DNA of 61,304 bases from contig JABMNI010000044.1 of the NCBI GenBank assembly GCA_013204605.1, positions 1 through 61,304 of the forward strand, in the 5' to 3' direction. Below the pieces are notes generated by a model that was given only the letters and a program-made list of their open reading frames with translations, was not told where the DNA came from and searched no databases. Position 1 is the stretch's first letter. Every line of letters starts with the position of its first letter. The position numbers and the translations under genes were made by a program. Positions 1 through 8,664 of the stretch are shown here, in pieces. This stretch comes from Ignavibacteria bacterium (GTDB taxonomy: Bacteria > Bacteroidota > Ignavibacteria > Kapaibacteriales > Kapaibacteriaceae).

Positions 1-95
1 ACAACTGACAGCCACGGGGGTGATTCAAAGCATGGAAAGGTCGCCGACCAACTTCCAACTTTGATTTATTAAAGCGGTGCTCCATGAGCCCAAAA
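1..95 (+). repeat. 3' part of a structured intergenic repeat core (copy 0)
   Basis: The first ~95 bases align with the 3' third of the repeat cores at 7555-7803, 7911-8155 and 15053-15287. Shared words include CTGACAGCC, AGCATGGAAAGGTC and the GTGCTCCATGAG-like end, in the same order and orientation. The copy is cut by the window edge, so its hairpin is not visible. It is followed by a degenerate minisatellite, as in the other copies. Confidence 0.7.
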
Positions 96-96
96 C

Positions 97-170
97 CCCT
101 CAGGCAACCAGTTAGGCGAAAGCTGAAGGCGAAATCCACGGGCGAAAGCTGAAGGCTACTGGCAAATTCG
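97..170 (+). repeat. degenerate GGCGA-type minisatellite (array 0)
   Basis: Units such as CAGGCAACCAGT, TAGGCGAAAGCTGAAGGCGA and GGGCGAAAGCTGAAGGC belong to the 12-bp GGCGACCCxxxx family seen at 7465, 7801, 8157, 10196, 14933 and 15298. The GGCGAAA(A/G)CTGAAGGCGA terminal motif is shared with three other arrays. No gene is present before 193. At 191-206 a TGCTAAT heptamer is duplicated and overlaps the stop codon of the neighbouring gene. Confidence 0.7.
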
Positions 171-192
171 TCCCTCGTCGTGCTCGGGACTG

Positions 193-1254
193 CTAATTGC
201 TAATTGTCTTAATGTATTGCACAATTTCCTGCAGTATCACATTACTATTCATACTCTGCTGTGCCCATTCGGGAATTCCTGACTGGGCTTCGGCAACAAT
301 GTTGGCCGCTTCATCTTTATGGCCGTTTTTCCAAAGTAAAGCAGCGCCAAGAATCTGACCCCATTTGTAACTCGGGTTCACTATTAAGAAAGTTCTGGCA
401 AGCGCAACGGCTTCTTCAGTTCTACCCAACTTATCGTACAGTCTTGCCAACGTTAATCTAGCACCGATAAACGAAGGTTTTGCGCCCATTGCCATTAACA
501 AATGTTTCTCGGCCTCAACATTGTTGTCTAGTTGCATGTATGCATTTGCAGCCATTAGCATTATGGTTTCTTCATCTGGTATGCTTTTTAGACCTGCCGA
601 AGTGGCCTGCAAAGCCCCCTCCCAGTCCTCTAACAATCTGCAGTAGCCGTTCCAAGCAGAATACGTGGCAAAGTTATCAGGAGCAACCTTGACTAATTGT
701 TGGATGGCTTCGGCTACACTGTAATTTTTGGCAACGAGTTTTTCCATCCTGTTCAAGTTCAGCATCATATAAATGTACGAGGCAATTGCCTCGGGGTCAG
801 TAGAGGAGCCAACCGTTTTATGCGCTTCTGCTACAGCAACTTCTGCAAGGCTGGTATGCTGTCCCCACATGGAGGAATTGGCAATGCACAGCCGTTCATT
901 TAAATCAGACGTTGCATTAAATAACGCTTCAATTTTAGGGAAGTGCAGGTCTTGGTCTGGTTCAATTGCGTGTGTCCAAGCATGCTGAAGGGGGCTGTTT
1001 GTTGCCTTCATCCCGCTACGCATAATTTCCAAGGGTTCATCATCATCATTACTTGTAGAACCCCTGAACAATGCAAAGGCGAGTGCTATGTAGGCACCCG
1101 GATTTCCAGCGGGATCCAACTCGATGCTTCGACGCAAAAATTTCTCGCTGAGAGAAAACCGACTTCGCTCTTCGAGCTCGTGTCCGGTCTCAAAAAGAAT
1201 TGCAGCATCGTTCCAATTTTCATAACCGGCGCATACTAGTTCAAGTATTGTCAT
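193..1254 (-). CDS. TPR-repeat protein, 353 aa
   Basis: Cytoplasmic protein with no signal peptide or membrane segment. The C-terminal half (about residues 190-330) has helical repeats with TPR-like spacing, for example LLEDWEGALQATSAGLKSIP, NAYMQLDNNVEAEKHLLMAM and ARLYDKLGRTEEAVALARTF. TPRs are protein-binding scaffolds; the partner is unknown. I chose the ATG at 1252-1254 over longer upstream starts because it overlaps the stop of the upstream DUF2461 gene as ATGA, a usual sign of translational coupling. The gene ends with TAG inside a duplicated TGCTAAT heptamer. Two copies of the dispersed AGGGGGCT motif lie inside it (613 and 989). The TPR assignment is good; function is open. Confidence 0.8.
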   Translation of the reverse strand: MTILELVCAGYENWNDAAILFETGHELEERSRFSLSEKFLRRSIELDPAGNPGAYIALAFALFRGSTSNDDDEPLEIMRSGMKATNSPLQHAWTHAIEPDQDLHFPKIEALFNATSDLNERLCIANSSMWGQHTSLAEVAVAEAHKTVGSSTDPEAIASYIYMMLNLNRMEKLVAKNYSVAEAIQQLVKVAPDNFATYSAWNGYCRLLEDWEGALQATSAGLKSIPDEETIMLMAANAYMQLDNNVEAEKHLLMAMGAKPSFIGARLTLARLYDKLGRTEEAVALARTFLIVNPSYKWGQILGAALLWKNGHKDEAANIVAEAQSGIPEWAQQSMNSNVILQEIVQYIKTISN

Positions 1255-1910
1255 GTTACTGCCTTCGTGAAAAACTCTTCCATTGGTTTTCCCACCTTGT
1301 AATAGTTGAAAAGGGTTTTCACGCAGTCCGGACTGGTAAACGTAGATACGGGATCTGTCTTCCACCAAAAAAATTGCTTGTTAAAAAGCAACGGCTCTTT
1401 TACTGCGGCCGCTTTGAATTCTGCCGATAGAATTTTATTCTTAGACCCTTGCAGTTCACCATACGTGTCCTTGAATTTCTTTTCAGCAAGAAGTTTATGA
1501 AGCGTTTTTCCTTCGTGTAAAATCAAATCGCGAATTGCCAGAAGTTGATCTTTATCCGGCATGTAACAGCCGCCACCAATTCCACCGCCCTTAGCACTAA
1601 CTTGTAGATAAAAACCGGGGATACCCGCAGCGCTTTTCCCGTGCACCGAAATGTGGGCTGCGCAATGAGTTTTATACGGGGTTTTATCAGCGGAAAAACG
1701 GATGTCGCGATTAATGCGGAACACCGCATCCTTGGCCTGCATCATCAGCCGCGGTTCGACAGTTTGAATTTGATCAATGAGTTGTTGTACCAATTCTCTG
1801 AATGGGACTTTTACAAACCGTTCATAATCCTTCTTGTGCGTGTCGAACCATTCCTTGGTGTTGTTCTTTTCTAGGTTTTTAAAAAACGTAAAATACTCTT
1901 TTGGCAGCAT
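1251..1910 (-). CDS. DUF2461 family protein, 219 aa
   Basis: Matches the DUF2461 (TIGR02453) family in length and features: an N-terminal FFKNLEKNNTKEWFDTHKKD segment, then a central FRINRDIRFSADKTPYKTH block and an aromatic YKVGKPMEEFF end. The family is widespread in Bacteroidota and has no established biochemical role. The ATG at 1908-1910 is preceded by AAGGAC about 7 nt upstream; an in-frame ATG at 1925 is possible but has a poorer site. Stop and downstream start overlap (ATGA), so it is probably co-transcribed with the TPR gene. Confidence 0.85.
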   Translation of the reverse strand: MLPKEYFTFFKNLEKNNTKEWFDTHKKDYERFVKVPFRELVQQLIDQIQTVEPRLMMQAKDAVFRINRDIRFSADKTPYKTHCAAHISVHGKSAAGIPGFYLQVSAKGGGIGGGCYMPDKDQLLAIRDLILHEGKTLHKLLAEKKFKDTYGELQGSKNKILSAEFKAAAVKEPLLFNKQFFWWKTDPVSTFTSPDCVKTLFNYYKVGKPMEEFFTKAVT

Positions 1911-1971
1911 GGTTGTCCTTCGCATCTCTACAGAATTCGTTTTTTTAAGGGGCTTTCTGGATTTGCCCCGG

Positions 1972-2545
1972 TCAGTATTTGTATTGGGGTTGCCAGTCGG
2001 CAACGCCGTCTTTGAGCATGTCGAACATGGGGAAGAGGGGCATGTAAAGATCGCCCGGACCAAACGCATCGGCACCCACGCGCAGGATGGTGCCGTCGTC
2101 GTTTTTATAGAACGTGCTGAAGCCGGGAATCAAATGACGCTTGCCATCGACCACGGTAGAAAAGCCCATTTCGTCTGTGAACGCTCCGCCGTTATCGTGC
2201 ATCATTGCAAAATTCCATCCGCGACTCTCCGAAAATTCTTTCTGAGTCTCCGGCGAATCTCCGTTCAACAATGCCACTGCCGTGCGCGATTGCATTTGCG
2301 GCAACATTCCGTTTAAACCGTCGGCCCACAAGGTGCAATACCGGCAACCCTTGCCCATGTTGTGAATGATAATTAGGTCGCGCTGTGCGCCAAACAATTC
2401 CGATAACACCTTGGTGCTTCCATCGGTAGTAGTAAAGGCGTAGTTCTCCACTTCGCACTTTGCCGCGTCGCGACGCTGTGAGCTTTTCACGAAGCCCCCT
2501 TACCACAGAATCTTGCGCTTCAATTTCGGGTGTGAATACCGTCAT
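1972..2545 (-). pseudogene. DUF899 thioredoxin-like protein, frameshifted at a G tract
   Basis: Residues after the shift (FGAQRDLIIIHNMGKGCRYC, WADGLNG, SRGWNFAMMHD, YMPLFPMFD) are typical of DUF899/AhpC-TSA-like proteins. The only good start, ATG at 2543-2545 with AAGGA 5 nt upstream, opens a frame (MTVFTPEIEAQDSVVRG) that leaves the family frame at 2495-2499, a run of five C (five G on the coding strand) inside AAGGGGGCTT. Removing one G restores a continuous 190-residue protein reading VVRGFVKSSQRRDAAKCE. The same dispersed motif occurs elsewhere in a four-G form, so this is either a real G5/G4 switch, an inactivating insertion, or a consensus error. The downstream fragment alone is 172 aa from a GTG-type start. 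Confidence 0.8.
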
Positions 2546-2618
2546 AAAATTCCTTTGAATTTACTGTGACTGTTTTGGCGTGCACCCAAATTATGTGTGA
2601 AGGGGGATTGCCCTTGGA

Positions 2619-3254
2619 CTAAGTTAAGAAGTCGTATCGATACACGTCGTGCGAGTGTTCGCCGGGGTCGACCTTGATTAAATTATTCAGGTAACCGGTC
2701 CGCATGTCGTACACCCAGCCATGAAGCACCGGACGCTGATGATCCTCCCACGTGCGCTGCACAAAAGAAATATCAGCCAGGTGTTGAACTTGTTCTATTA
2801 CATTTAGCTCTACCAATTTGTCTTGGCGTTCGGTGACATCTACAATGGCATCTAACTGCGTGGCATGCAAACGGTACACATCTTTAATATGACGCAACCA
2901 ATTATTTATCAAACCGAAATCGGATTTCGACATAGCGGCTTTAACGCCGCCGCAGCCGTAATGTCCGCACACGATTACATGCTTAACCTTCAAAACTTCA
3001 ACAGAAAATTGCAACACAGAGAGCATGCTGTAATCTGTATGGATAACCATATTGGCAATATTTCGATGCACGAACAATTCGCCTGGTTGGGCACCAGTTA
3101 CATCCTCGGCAGGCACTCGGCTGTCTGAACATCCAATCCATAAAAACGTCGGATTCTGTTCCAACGCCATCTCTGAAAAATAATCTTCGCCGAGTTGTAG
3201 TTTGTCTTCAACCCAGGCCTTATTATTCAACAACAATTTATTATACGCTTCCAA
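2619..3254 (-). CDS. beta-class carbonic anhydrase, 211 aa
   Basis: Interconverts CO2 and bicarbonate. The beta-class zinc and active-site residues are present: CSDSRVP (Cys42, Asp44, Arg46), HRNIAN, and CGHYGCGG (His98, Cys101). Length is normal for the family. I chose the TTG at 3252-3254 because GAGGAG lies 8 nt upstream and the protein then begins [14 protein letters not shown] like other beta-CAs; a longer ATG-started frame from 3314 would run 74 nt into the upstream gene. The TTG lies 14 nt inside the SulP gene, so the two are translationally linked. The pairing suggests that imported bicarbonate is equilibrated at the membrane. Confidence 0.92.
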   Translation of the reverse strand: MEAYNKLLLNNKAWVEDKLQLGEDYFSEMALEQNPTFLWIGCSDSRVPAEDVTGAQPGELFVHRNIANMVIHTDYSMLSVLQFSVEVLKVKHVIVCGHYGCGGVKAAMSKSDFGLINNWLRHIKDVYRLHATQLDAIVDVTERQDKLVELNVIEQVQHLADISFVQRTWEDHQRPVLHGWVYDMRTGYLNNLIKVDPGEHSHDVYRYDFLT

Positions 3255-4830
3255 TTTTCTCGCTCCTCGAAAAATGTTCTGACTGCACACTAGTGGTAAA
3301 CCCAATGGTTTCAACCTTTATTCCTCGGTATAAAGCTCCAATTGAAAACTCTTCGAGAATTTCCAAAATGTCCTTGTCGATTACCGAGGCTTTCGACGCA
3401 TTAATTATCAATTCGGCGTTATCCGGAATCTTTAAAAGTTTTCTTTTTAACTCTGCTTTGTTCACGAACGACATGTCTTTGTTAAATCTAATCATCCAGT
3501 GATGCTCGTCGTTTACCACGGTCACACCGGCGTGATGGTTTGCGCGCATCACAAAAAACACGCTGGCCAAAACTCCAATAACAATTCCACTCAATAAATC
3601 TGTAAACACAATTGCAGCTATGGTAATCATGAACGGTAGGAATTGAGAAAGACCCGCCTTCCACGCGCGTTTAAATACCGTTACCGATGCAAGCTTGTAA
3701 CCAACATGAATTAGAATTGCCGCCAAACAACTCAGTGGAATTCGATTAATTACCGCAGGCAACAGGAACACAGCCACTAACAAAATTCCTCCGTGCACGA
3801 AGCCTGTCATCCTGGTGCGTCCGCCGGCATACACCGCCGTCGACGATCTCACGATTACGGCAGTAATGGGTAAGCCCCCTATCAACCCTGAAACAAAATT
3901 GCCAATACCCTGCGCCTTTAGCTCGCGGTCGGCGTTCGAGATGCGTTTTAGCGGATCAAGCTTGTCCACAGCCTCAACAGAAAGCAGCGTTTCAATGCTA
4001 GCAACCAAGGCAATGGTAATGGCTGTGGTAAGCACGTCCAGGCGCCACAGTTGGCTGAAATCAGGGAGTTGTACCATCGAGGCTATTCCAACGCCGGCGG
4101 GAATTTGAACCAGGTGGCTGCCGCGTTCCAGTATAGATTTTAGGGCAAGGGGCGAGGCAGTAATTGTAAAGAATTCGTTTATCAGTGTGCCGGCAACTAC
4201 GGCAATGAGTGGACCTGGTATCATTTGACCGAGTCTGCTTTTTTTGATGCGGGGAAGCTGCCAAGCAATTAGGAGTAAAAGACATGTAACGCCAATAATG
4301 GCTGCGCCCGGGGTGATGCCGCTAATAGCCGTTAAAATGTCGGCAAAGGGTCCGTCGTGGTGCAAACTCACAAACGCCTCATCGCCTTCGGCGCGAACGT
4401 CCCAACCAATGGCGTGGGGGATTTGCTTGAGGATAATCATAACGCCGATACCGGAAAGCATACCGCGAATAACGCTAGTGGGTACGTAGTCAACAACTTG
4501 ACCCGCTCGCATGAAGCTGAACAAGAGTTGAAACAAGCCGGCAAGAACTACGGCAACGAGAAAAACATCGTATGCGCCAAGTGATGCAATGCTTTGTAGA
4601 ACAATTACAGCAAGACCAGCCGCAGGACCGCTAACGCTCAGTTCAGAGCCGGAAAACAGTGTAACAATGAGTCCGCCCACAATACCGGAAATCAATCCGC
4701 TCATCAGCGGAGCGCCCGACGCCAAGGCAATTCCCAAGCAAAGCGGGAGTGCAACCAGGAAAACAACTAGGCCCGCGGGTACGTCGTTGCGGGCATTTTT
4801 CAAATTAGGGAACGTAAACAATTGACTCAT
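3241..4830 (-). CDS. SulP family anion transporter, probable bicarbonate carrier
   Basis: 529-residue SulP (SLC26-like) permease: about ten or more hydrophobic segments (residues ~20-410, starting [20 protein letters not shown], then [20 protein letters not shown] and [12 protein letters not shown]) and a C-terminal STAS-like tail (~430-520). SulP members carry sulfate, bicarbonate and other anions; bicarbonate is inferred here from the overlapping carbonic anhydrase gene, a known SulP/CA association (some are fused). The start is the ATG at 4828-4830 with GGAGTT about 10 nt upstream; a TTG 18 nt further up is also open. The dispersed motif is at 3872. Confidence 0.9.
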   Translation of the reverse strand: MSQLFTFPNLKNARNDVPAGLVVFLVALPLCLGIALASGAPLMSGLISGIVGGLIVTLFSGSELSVSGPAAGLAVIVLQSIASLGAYDVFLVAVVLAGLFQLLFSFMRAGQVVDYVPTSVIRGMLSGIGVMIILKQIPHAIGWDVRAEGDEAFVSLHHDGPFADILTAISGITPGAAIIGVTCLLLLIAWQLPRIKKSRLGQMIPGPLIAVVAGTLINEFFTITASPLALKSILERGSHLVQIPAGVGIASMVQLPDFSQLWRLDVLTTAITIALVASIETLLSVEAVDKLDPLKRISNADRELKAQGIGNFVSGLIGGLPITAVIVRSSTAVYAGGRTRMTGFVHGGILLVAVFLLPAVINRIPLSCLAAILIHVGYKLASVTVFKRAWKAGLSQFLPFMITIAAIVFTDLLSGIVIGVLASVFFVMRANHHAGVTVVNDEHHWMIRFNKDMSFVNKAELKRKLLKIPDNAELIINASKASVIDKDILEILEEFSIGALYRGIKVETIGFTTSVQSEHFSRSEKIGSV

Positions 4831-4881
4831 AAATTCAACTAACTCCAAAGCATCCGTATTTTTGTATCAAGGAATATAACT

Positions 4882-5379
4882 ATGGCATCGACATATACTT
4901 TTGACCTAGTGAGTTCGGTTGACATGCAGGAAGCAGATAACGCTGTAAACCAAGCACACAAGGAGATTGATCACCGGTACGATATGCGCGGATCAAACTG
5001 CGTTGTCACACTCGACAAAACTAAGCGCTCGATTGAGATTAAGGCCGAAGGCGAGCATTTTGTAGTTGCCGCTATGGACATGTTGCGTTTGAAGATGATT
5101 AAGCGCGGCATTAGCGTCCAATCATTGGATGAAGGTAAGGTGGAACTCATGGGTGGTAAAAGTGCCAGGCAGGTAATTTCGCTGAAGAACGGTATGGATC
5201 GTGACGACACAAAAAAGGTCACGAAGTTCATCAAGGAATCGGGCATCAAGGTTACCACGCAGGTTATTGATGACAAGGTTAGAGTTACAGGAAAAAGCAA
5301 GGACGAACTGCAAGCCGTAATGAATCTCGTGAAGAGCGAGGACTTGGGATTTCCGTTGCAGGTAGAAAACATGCGCTAA
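4882..5379 (+). CDS. yajQ: YajQ family (DUF520) nucleotide-binding protein
   Basis: 165 aa, full length for the family, with the diagnostic N-terminus MASTYTFDLVSSVDMQEADN followed by DHRYDMRG. The second half has the matching ferredoxin-like repeat (VISLKNGMDRDDTKKVTKFI, VRVTGKSKDELQ). YajQ proteins bind nucleotides; a Xanthomonas member binds cyclic di-GMP and acts with a transcription factor, but this role cannot be assumed here. Divergent from the SulP gene with a 51-nt gap that must hold both promoters. Confidence 0.95.
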   Translation: MASTYTFDLVSSVDMQEADNAVNQAHKEIDHRYDMRGSNCVVTLDKTKRSIEIKAEGEHFVVAAMDMLRLKMIKRGISVQSLDEGKVELMGGKSARQVISLKNGMDRDDTKKVTKFIKESGIKVTTQVIDDKVRVTGKSKDELQAVMNLVKSEDLGFPLQVENMR

Positions 5380-5439
5380 CCGCGCATAAAAACATGCGTT
5401 AAGAGCGCAATAATTTTAGAAAAATTGGAGCACACCCCG

Positions 5440-6636
5440 TTGGATATTTTTCAGAAGTGTTTAGAATTTACCCGAGCCGATGAAGTAAAAGCGCTCGGAC
5501 TCTACCCGTATTTCCGTCCCATCGAGGAAAATGAGGGTCCAGTGGTTCGAATTGAAGGCCGCGAAGTAATCATGGCCGGCTCGAACAACTACCTAGGCCT
5601 CACCGCCGATCCCCGCGTAAAAGAAGCCGCCAAAAAAGCCATCGACAAGTTCGGAACCGGCTGCTCTGGCTCGCGCTACCTTACCGGCACCATCGATTTG
5701 CATATCGAACTTGAAAAACGCCTTGCCGCCTACCTTGGCTACGAGGACGTTCTACTATTTTCGACCGGCTACCAAACCGCGTTGGGAGTAATTGCCGGCT
5801 TCGTCCAAAAAGGCGACTACGTTATTTCCGACAAGGAAAATCACGCCTGCATAATTAGTGGATGTCTTTTGGCGAAAGGGGGCTATGCGGATTTTGTGCG
5901 GTATAAGCACAACGATATGGACGACCTGGAACGCGTTATTCAGCGCATACCCGAAGAGGCCGGAAAGTTCATCGTGTCTGACGGTGTGTTTTCTGTGAGC
6001 GGTGAATTAGTAAATCTGCCCGACCTTGTCCGCGTTGCCAAAAAGTACGGCGCACGAATTTTGATTGATGATGCGCATGGCACTGGTGTTGTGGGCGTGG
6101 GTGGCCGAGGCACAGCCTCGCACTTTGGTCTTGTTGCCGAAACCGACCTCACCATGGGAACTTTTTCAAAAACATTTGGATCGCTAGGGGGCTTTGTGGC
6201 AGGTCCAGAGCGCGCTTTGAACTACCTCAAGCACCATTCACCTGCACTAATTTTCAGCGCTTCGCCAACGCCCGCATCTGTTGCGGCAGCGTTAATGGCA
6301 TTGCATATTGTTGAAACTGAACCGGAACGCATTACCAGGCTAATTGAGATTGCCGACAAAATGCGAAGTGGGTTTACCGAACTTGGGTTTAACGTGATTG
6401 AATCGCGCACCGGTATTGTACCAGTCGTGCTAGGCGACGTTGATAAGACACTAATTTTCTGGCGCAAACTCTACGACAAGGGCGTGTTTGTAAATGCATT
6501 TGTCCCGCCTGGAGTACCCCCTAATCTCTCAATGCTACGCACCAGCTACATGGCAATTCACGAAGATTCGCACCTCGATGCAATTCTAAACGTGTTCCAA
6601 GAAGTCGGCCTCGAGCTTGGAGTAATAACAGCCTAA
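5440..6636 (+). CDS. alpha-oxoamine synthase, serine palmitoyltransferase type
   Basis: PLP-dependent fold-type I enzyme condensing an amino acid with an acyl-CoA. Conserved parts: LYPYFRPIE and GSNNYLGLT near the N-terminus, [13 protein letters not shown], the ring-stacking His in [15 protein letters not shown], and the Schiff-base Lys in [11 protein letters not shown] (about residue 245). The YPYFRPIE N-terminus and acidic insert resemble Bacteroidota serine palmitoyltransferases more than BioF or Kbl. This would be the first step of sphingolipid synthesis (3-ketosphinganine). The TTG at 5440 has GGAG 9 nt upstream; a TTG at 5425 is in frame but lacks a site. An SDR follows 64 nt downstream, a fitting partner. 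Confidence 0.85.
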   Translation: MDIFQKCLEFTRADEVKALGLYPYFRPIEENEGPVVRIEGREVIMAGSNNYLGLTADPRVKEAAKKAIDKFGTGCSGSRYLTGTIDLHIELEKRLAAYLGYEDVLLFSTGYQTALGVIAGFVQKGDYVISDKENHACIISGCLLAKGGYADFVRYKHNDMDDLERVIQRIPEEAGKFIVSDGVFSVSGELVNLPDLVRVAKKYGARILIDDAHGTGVVGVGGRGTASHFGLVAETDLTMGTFSKTFGSLGGFVAGPERALNYLKHHSPALIFSASPTPASVAAALMALHIVETEPERITRLIEIADKMRSGFTELGFNVIESRTGIVPVVLGDVDKTLIFWRKLYDKGVFVNAFVPPGVPPNLSMLRTSYMAIHEDSHLDAILNVFQEVGLELGVITA

Positions 6637-6691
6637 CTTGGAATATCACCTGTCTAACTTGGAATAACACCTGTCTAACTTGGAATAACAG
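6633..6691 (+). repeat. 21-bp tandem repeat, 2.8 copies
   Basis: Units begin at 6633, 6654 and 6675, each starting CTAACTTGGAATA, differing by one base (T/A at unit position 14). The first unit supplies the TAA stop of the synthase gene and the array fills the gap up to the SDR start, so copy-number change would alter spacing but not the protein. Confidence 0.9.
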
Positions 6692-6700
6692 TACCGTAAC

Positions 6701-7465
6701 ATGAAAATCACGCAATTCGAACTGGGTCTAAACGGCCGCGTTGCCATTGTAACCGGAGCCGCCATCGGGAACGGCCGCGCATTTTGCGAGCGGTTAGCAC
6801 AAGAGGGCGCAAAGTTGGTGATAGCGGACTTGGTAGACGCAACAGAAACATTGCGTCTAGTAACCGAAGCAGGGGGCGTAGCCGTGCATGTGCAGGCCGA
6901 TCTAACCAATCCTGCCGATGCTGACCGCGTGGTTGAAATTGCGCTCAAGGAATATGGTCGGTTGGATATTTTAGTTCACAACGTTGGGCACTATTCCGAA
7001 GAACCGTTTGAGTTGTTGGAATTTGACGAGTGGAAGAAAACCATGGTGCTCACGTTAGACACTATGTATCACATGGTGCGTGCAGTGTTGCCAACAATGA
7101 AAAAAGCTGGCTTTGGGCGCATTATTACATTCAGCAGCGATACCGTTTGGCTAGGCACGCCATACCTCACGCACTACGTTACAGCCAAGATGGGCGTTAT
7201 CGGATTTACAAGATCGTTGGCTGCCGAAGTAGGAAAAAACGGTATAACCATTAACACCGTAAGCGTGGGATTAACGGCCACACAAAGCGCCACCGGCGAC
7301 GCCGTACAAAGCTCCATCCTCGAGCACATCCTTCCCGCACAGGCCGTGCACCGTCCGGACGAACCCGAAGACATCGCCAACGTAGTTGCCTTTCTTGCCC
7401 TCCCGGCTTCTGGTATCATCACCGGGCAGACCATCAACGTAGATGGCGGCGTAGCAAGGCACTAG
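6701..7465 (+). CDS. short-chain dehydrogenase/reductase, 254 aa
   Basis: Classical SDR: cofactor loop TGAAIGNGRA (residues 18-27), HNVG in place of NNAG (93-96), catalytic Ser145/146 and Tyr159-x3-Lys163 in YVTAK, and the GQTINVDGG C-terminal signature. Placed 64 nt after the serine palmitoyltransferase-type gene, so it could reduce 3-ketosphinganine, but it equally resembles FabG-like reductases; substrate is inference. The TAG stop is directly followed by the 12-bp minisatellite at 7465. Confidence 0.85.
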   Translation: MKITQFELGLNGRVAIVTGAAIGNGRAFCERLAQEGAKLVIADLVDATETLRLVTEAGGVAVHVQADLTNPADADRVVEIALKEYGRLDILVHNVGHYSEEPFELLEFDEWKKTMVLTLDTMYHMVRAVLPTMKKAGFGRIITFSSDTVWLGTPYLTHYVTAKMGVIGFTRSLAAEVGKNGITINTVSVGLTATQSATGDAVQSSILEHILPAQAVHRPDEPEDIANVVAFLALPASGIITGQTINVDGGVARH

Positions 7466-7512
7466 ACCCTTCAGGCGACCCTTCAGGCAACCCTTCAGGC
7501 GACCCTTCAGGC
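7465..7512 (+). repeat. 12-bp minisatellite, unit GACCCTTCAGGC x4
   Basis: Four contiguous 12-bp units at 7465, 7477, 7489 and 7501, identical except one G to A in the third. The first overlaps the last base of the SDR stop codon. Same family as the arrays at 7801, 8157, 10196, 14933 and 15298, but with its own internal variant (CTTCA), indicating local expansion. Confidence 0.95.
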
Positions 7513-7554
7513 GAGTAACGGGAATTCCGCTCTCGACTTCTGATTACAGAACAA

Positions 7555-7803
7555 AGTTGGTGCTGGCTGTTCAAAATCAATTAGCTGCCACAAACTACTG
7601 GTTAGTAGTATATAAGCGCAGTCTGCTTCCATAGCAAATTATTGGCAGCAAATGCCTGTTTGCTGCCAATAATTTGGTTGTCCGCAAAACCCTGCGAGAA
7701 TACTACTGACGGCCTAAGGACAATTCACAGCATGAAATCGTCACCGACCGAGGTCCAACCCAGATATACCTGTGAAGAGCACCAGGATTTCGTTAACCTG
7801 AAG
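7555..7803 (+). repeat. structured intergenic repeat core, copy 1
   Basis: About 245 bp, aligning end to end with 7911-8155 and 15053-15287. At the centre is a perfect 18-bp inverted repeat, CAAATTATTGGCAGCAAA, with a TGCCTG loop and its exact complement (7635-7676). Flanking arms can extend the hairpin: AGTAGTAT (7604-7611 region) pairs with ATACTACT near 7700, and CGCAG with CTGCG. No protein is supported: an ORF shared by copies 1 and 2 is destroyed in copies 0 and 3. Candidates are a structured RNA or a non-autonomous palindromic mobile element. Confidence 0.85.
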
Positions 7804-7872
7804 GCGACCCGATGGTCGACCCGATGGTCGACCCGATGGGCGGAACCCGATGGTCGACCCGATGGGCGAATG
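7801..7872 (+). repeat. 12-bp minisatellite, unit GGTCGACCCGAT
   Basis: Five to six units of the GGCGACCCGATG family, with GG(T/G)CGACCCGAT predominating and one GGCGGAACCCGAT variant. It sits between repeat cores 1 and 2. The period of 12 keeps all frames open, which creates artefactual ORFs rich in TRW or RPDG. Confidence 0.9.
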
Positions 7873-7910
7873 GTGGGACATCCGACTCGTATCTGCTCAT
7901 TGCAAAAAGA

Positions 7911-8155
7911 AGTTGGTGTTAGCTTACCGAATCAATTAGCTGCCATAACCCACTGGATACTAGTGTGTAAGCGTTTTTTGGTACTATCGCAAATTATTGG
8001 CAGCAAATGCCTGTTTACTGCCAATAATTTGCTTACAAGATAAACACGGCGAGAATACTACTGACAGTCTAGCGACTATTCACGGCATGCAAAGGTCTCC
8101 GACCGATTTCCAGCTTAGATATACTAGAGAAGTGCACAACGAGTTCGTTAAACTG
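7911..8155 (+). repeat. structured intergenic repeat core, copy 2
   Basis: Same layout as copy 1, with clear base substitutions but nearly no length change. The central palindrome is 7990-8031 with one mismatch (TTTACTGCC instead of TTTGCTGCC in the right arm). The outer arms differ from copy 1 yet still pair in part (CGTTTT with AAACACG). Conservation is strongest in the palindrome itself, which argues for selection on, or recent spread of, the hairpin. Confidence 0.85.
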
Positions 8156-8156
8156 C

Positions 8157-8215
8157 GGGCGACCCGATGGGGGAAAGCTGAAGGCGAAACGATGTGTGAC
8201 ACGTTGGGTGGATGT
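8157..8215 (+). repeat. degenerate minisatellite tail of copy 2
   Basis: Contains one clean GGGCGACCCGAT unit followed by GGGGGAAAGCTGAAGGCGAA and decayed ACGATGTGTGACACG units, the latter like the array at 15298. The remaining DNA to 8337 holds simple ATTCGTAATTCG-type repeats and a TTTCGAACGAAGTGAGAAAT dispersed word; no gene is seen there. Confidence 0.75.
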
Positions 8216-8337
8216 CATTTCGAACGAAGTGAGAAATCACGCTGCTGTTCATGTGAGGCAATTCGTATTTTTTGATTCGTAACACGCGATTCGTGATTCG
8301 CAATTCGTAATTATTAATTGAACTTTTGGGAGTTCGT

Positions 8338-8664
8338 ATGAAATCTTTTGCGCAACGGTCTTCGGCAGTGATTGTGGTAGTGCTGCTCATTCAGGGATGT
8401 TATCATGTTCGCATTAACACGGCCCACTATGACCCTTCAACCAACTACGAATCTAAAACGGTACATACGTTGTTTTGGGGTTTGGTGCAGGAGGATGTGA
8501 TTGCAAAAAATTGCGATGCTTTGGAGGTTAAGGGGCTTGATGAGGTTCGAGTAACAACGAATTATGGGTACTCATTAATCACGGTTTTGACGTTAGGAAT
8601 TTGGTGTCCAACGCAGATTGAATGGAAGTGCTCAAAGCCGTGTCCGCGTGAAGGAGAGTTATGA
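8338..8664 (+). CDS. Bor-like outer-surface lipoprotein, 108 aa
   Basis: A hydrophobic signal segment ends in the lipobox LIQGC, so the mature protein should start at a lipid-modified Cys. The body (HTLFWGLVQEDV, KNCD, GLDEVRVTTNYGYSLITVLT, LGIW) matches the Bor/Iss family pattern. Family members are small lipoproteins, some linked to serum resistance in enterobacteria; the role here is unknown. Start is the ATG at 8338 with GGAG 8 nt upstream. Its end GAAGGAGAGTTATGA supplies the ribosome site of the next gene, which starts by ATGA overlap. Confidence 0.75.
   Translation: MKSFAQRSSAVIVVVLLIQGCYHVRINTAHYDPSTNYESKTVHTLFWGLVQEDVIAKNCDALEVKGLDEVRVTTNYGYSLITVLTLGIWCPTQIEWKCSKPCPREGEL

Noticed and set aside
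1834-2316. 160-aa plus-strand ORF opposite the DUF2461/DUF899 genes
   Set aside because: It is antisense to two recognisable families, has no start context and its composition follows the opposite-strand codons.
7635-7676. Retron msd-like long hairpin
   Set aside because: No reverse transcriptase gene is present near any copy, and no branching-G/a1-a2 arrangement can be shown.
7600-7710. Integron attC-like site
   Set aside because: There are no consistent GTTRRRY/RYYYAAC boxes, no cassette ORFs between copies and no integrase.
7642-8275. Two similar ORFs (133 and 92 aa, both beginning MAANACLLPII) in repeat copies 1 and 2
   Set aside because: They lie inside the repeat cores and run into the minisatellite. 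Copy 3 has a TGA right after the same start region and copy 0 is full of stops, so the similarity is DNA-level repeat identity, not a conserved protein.
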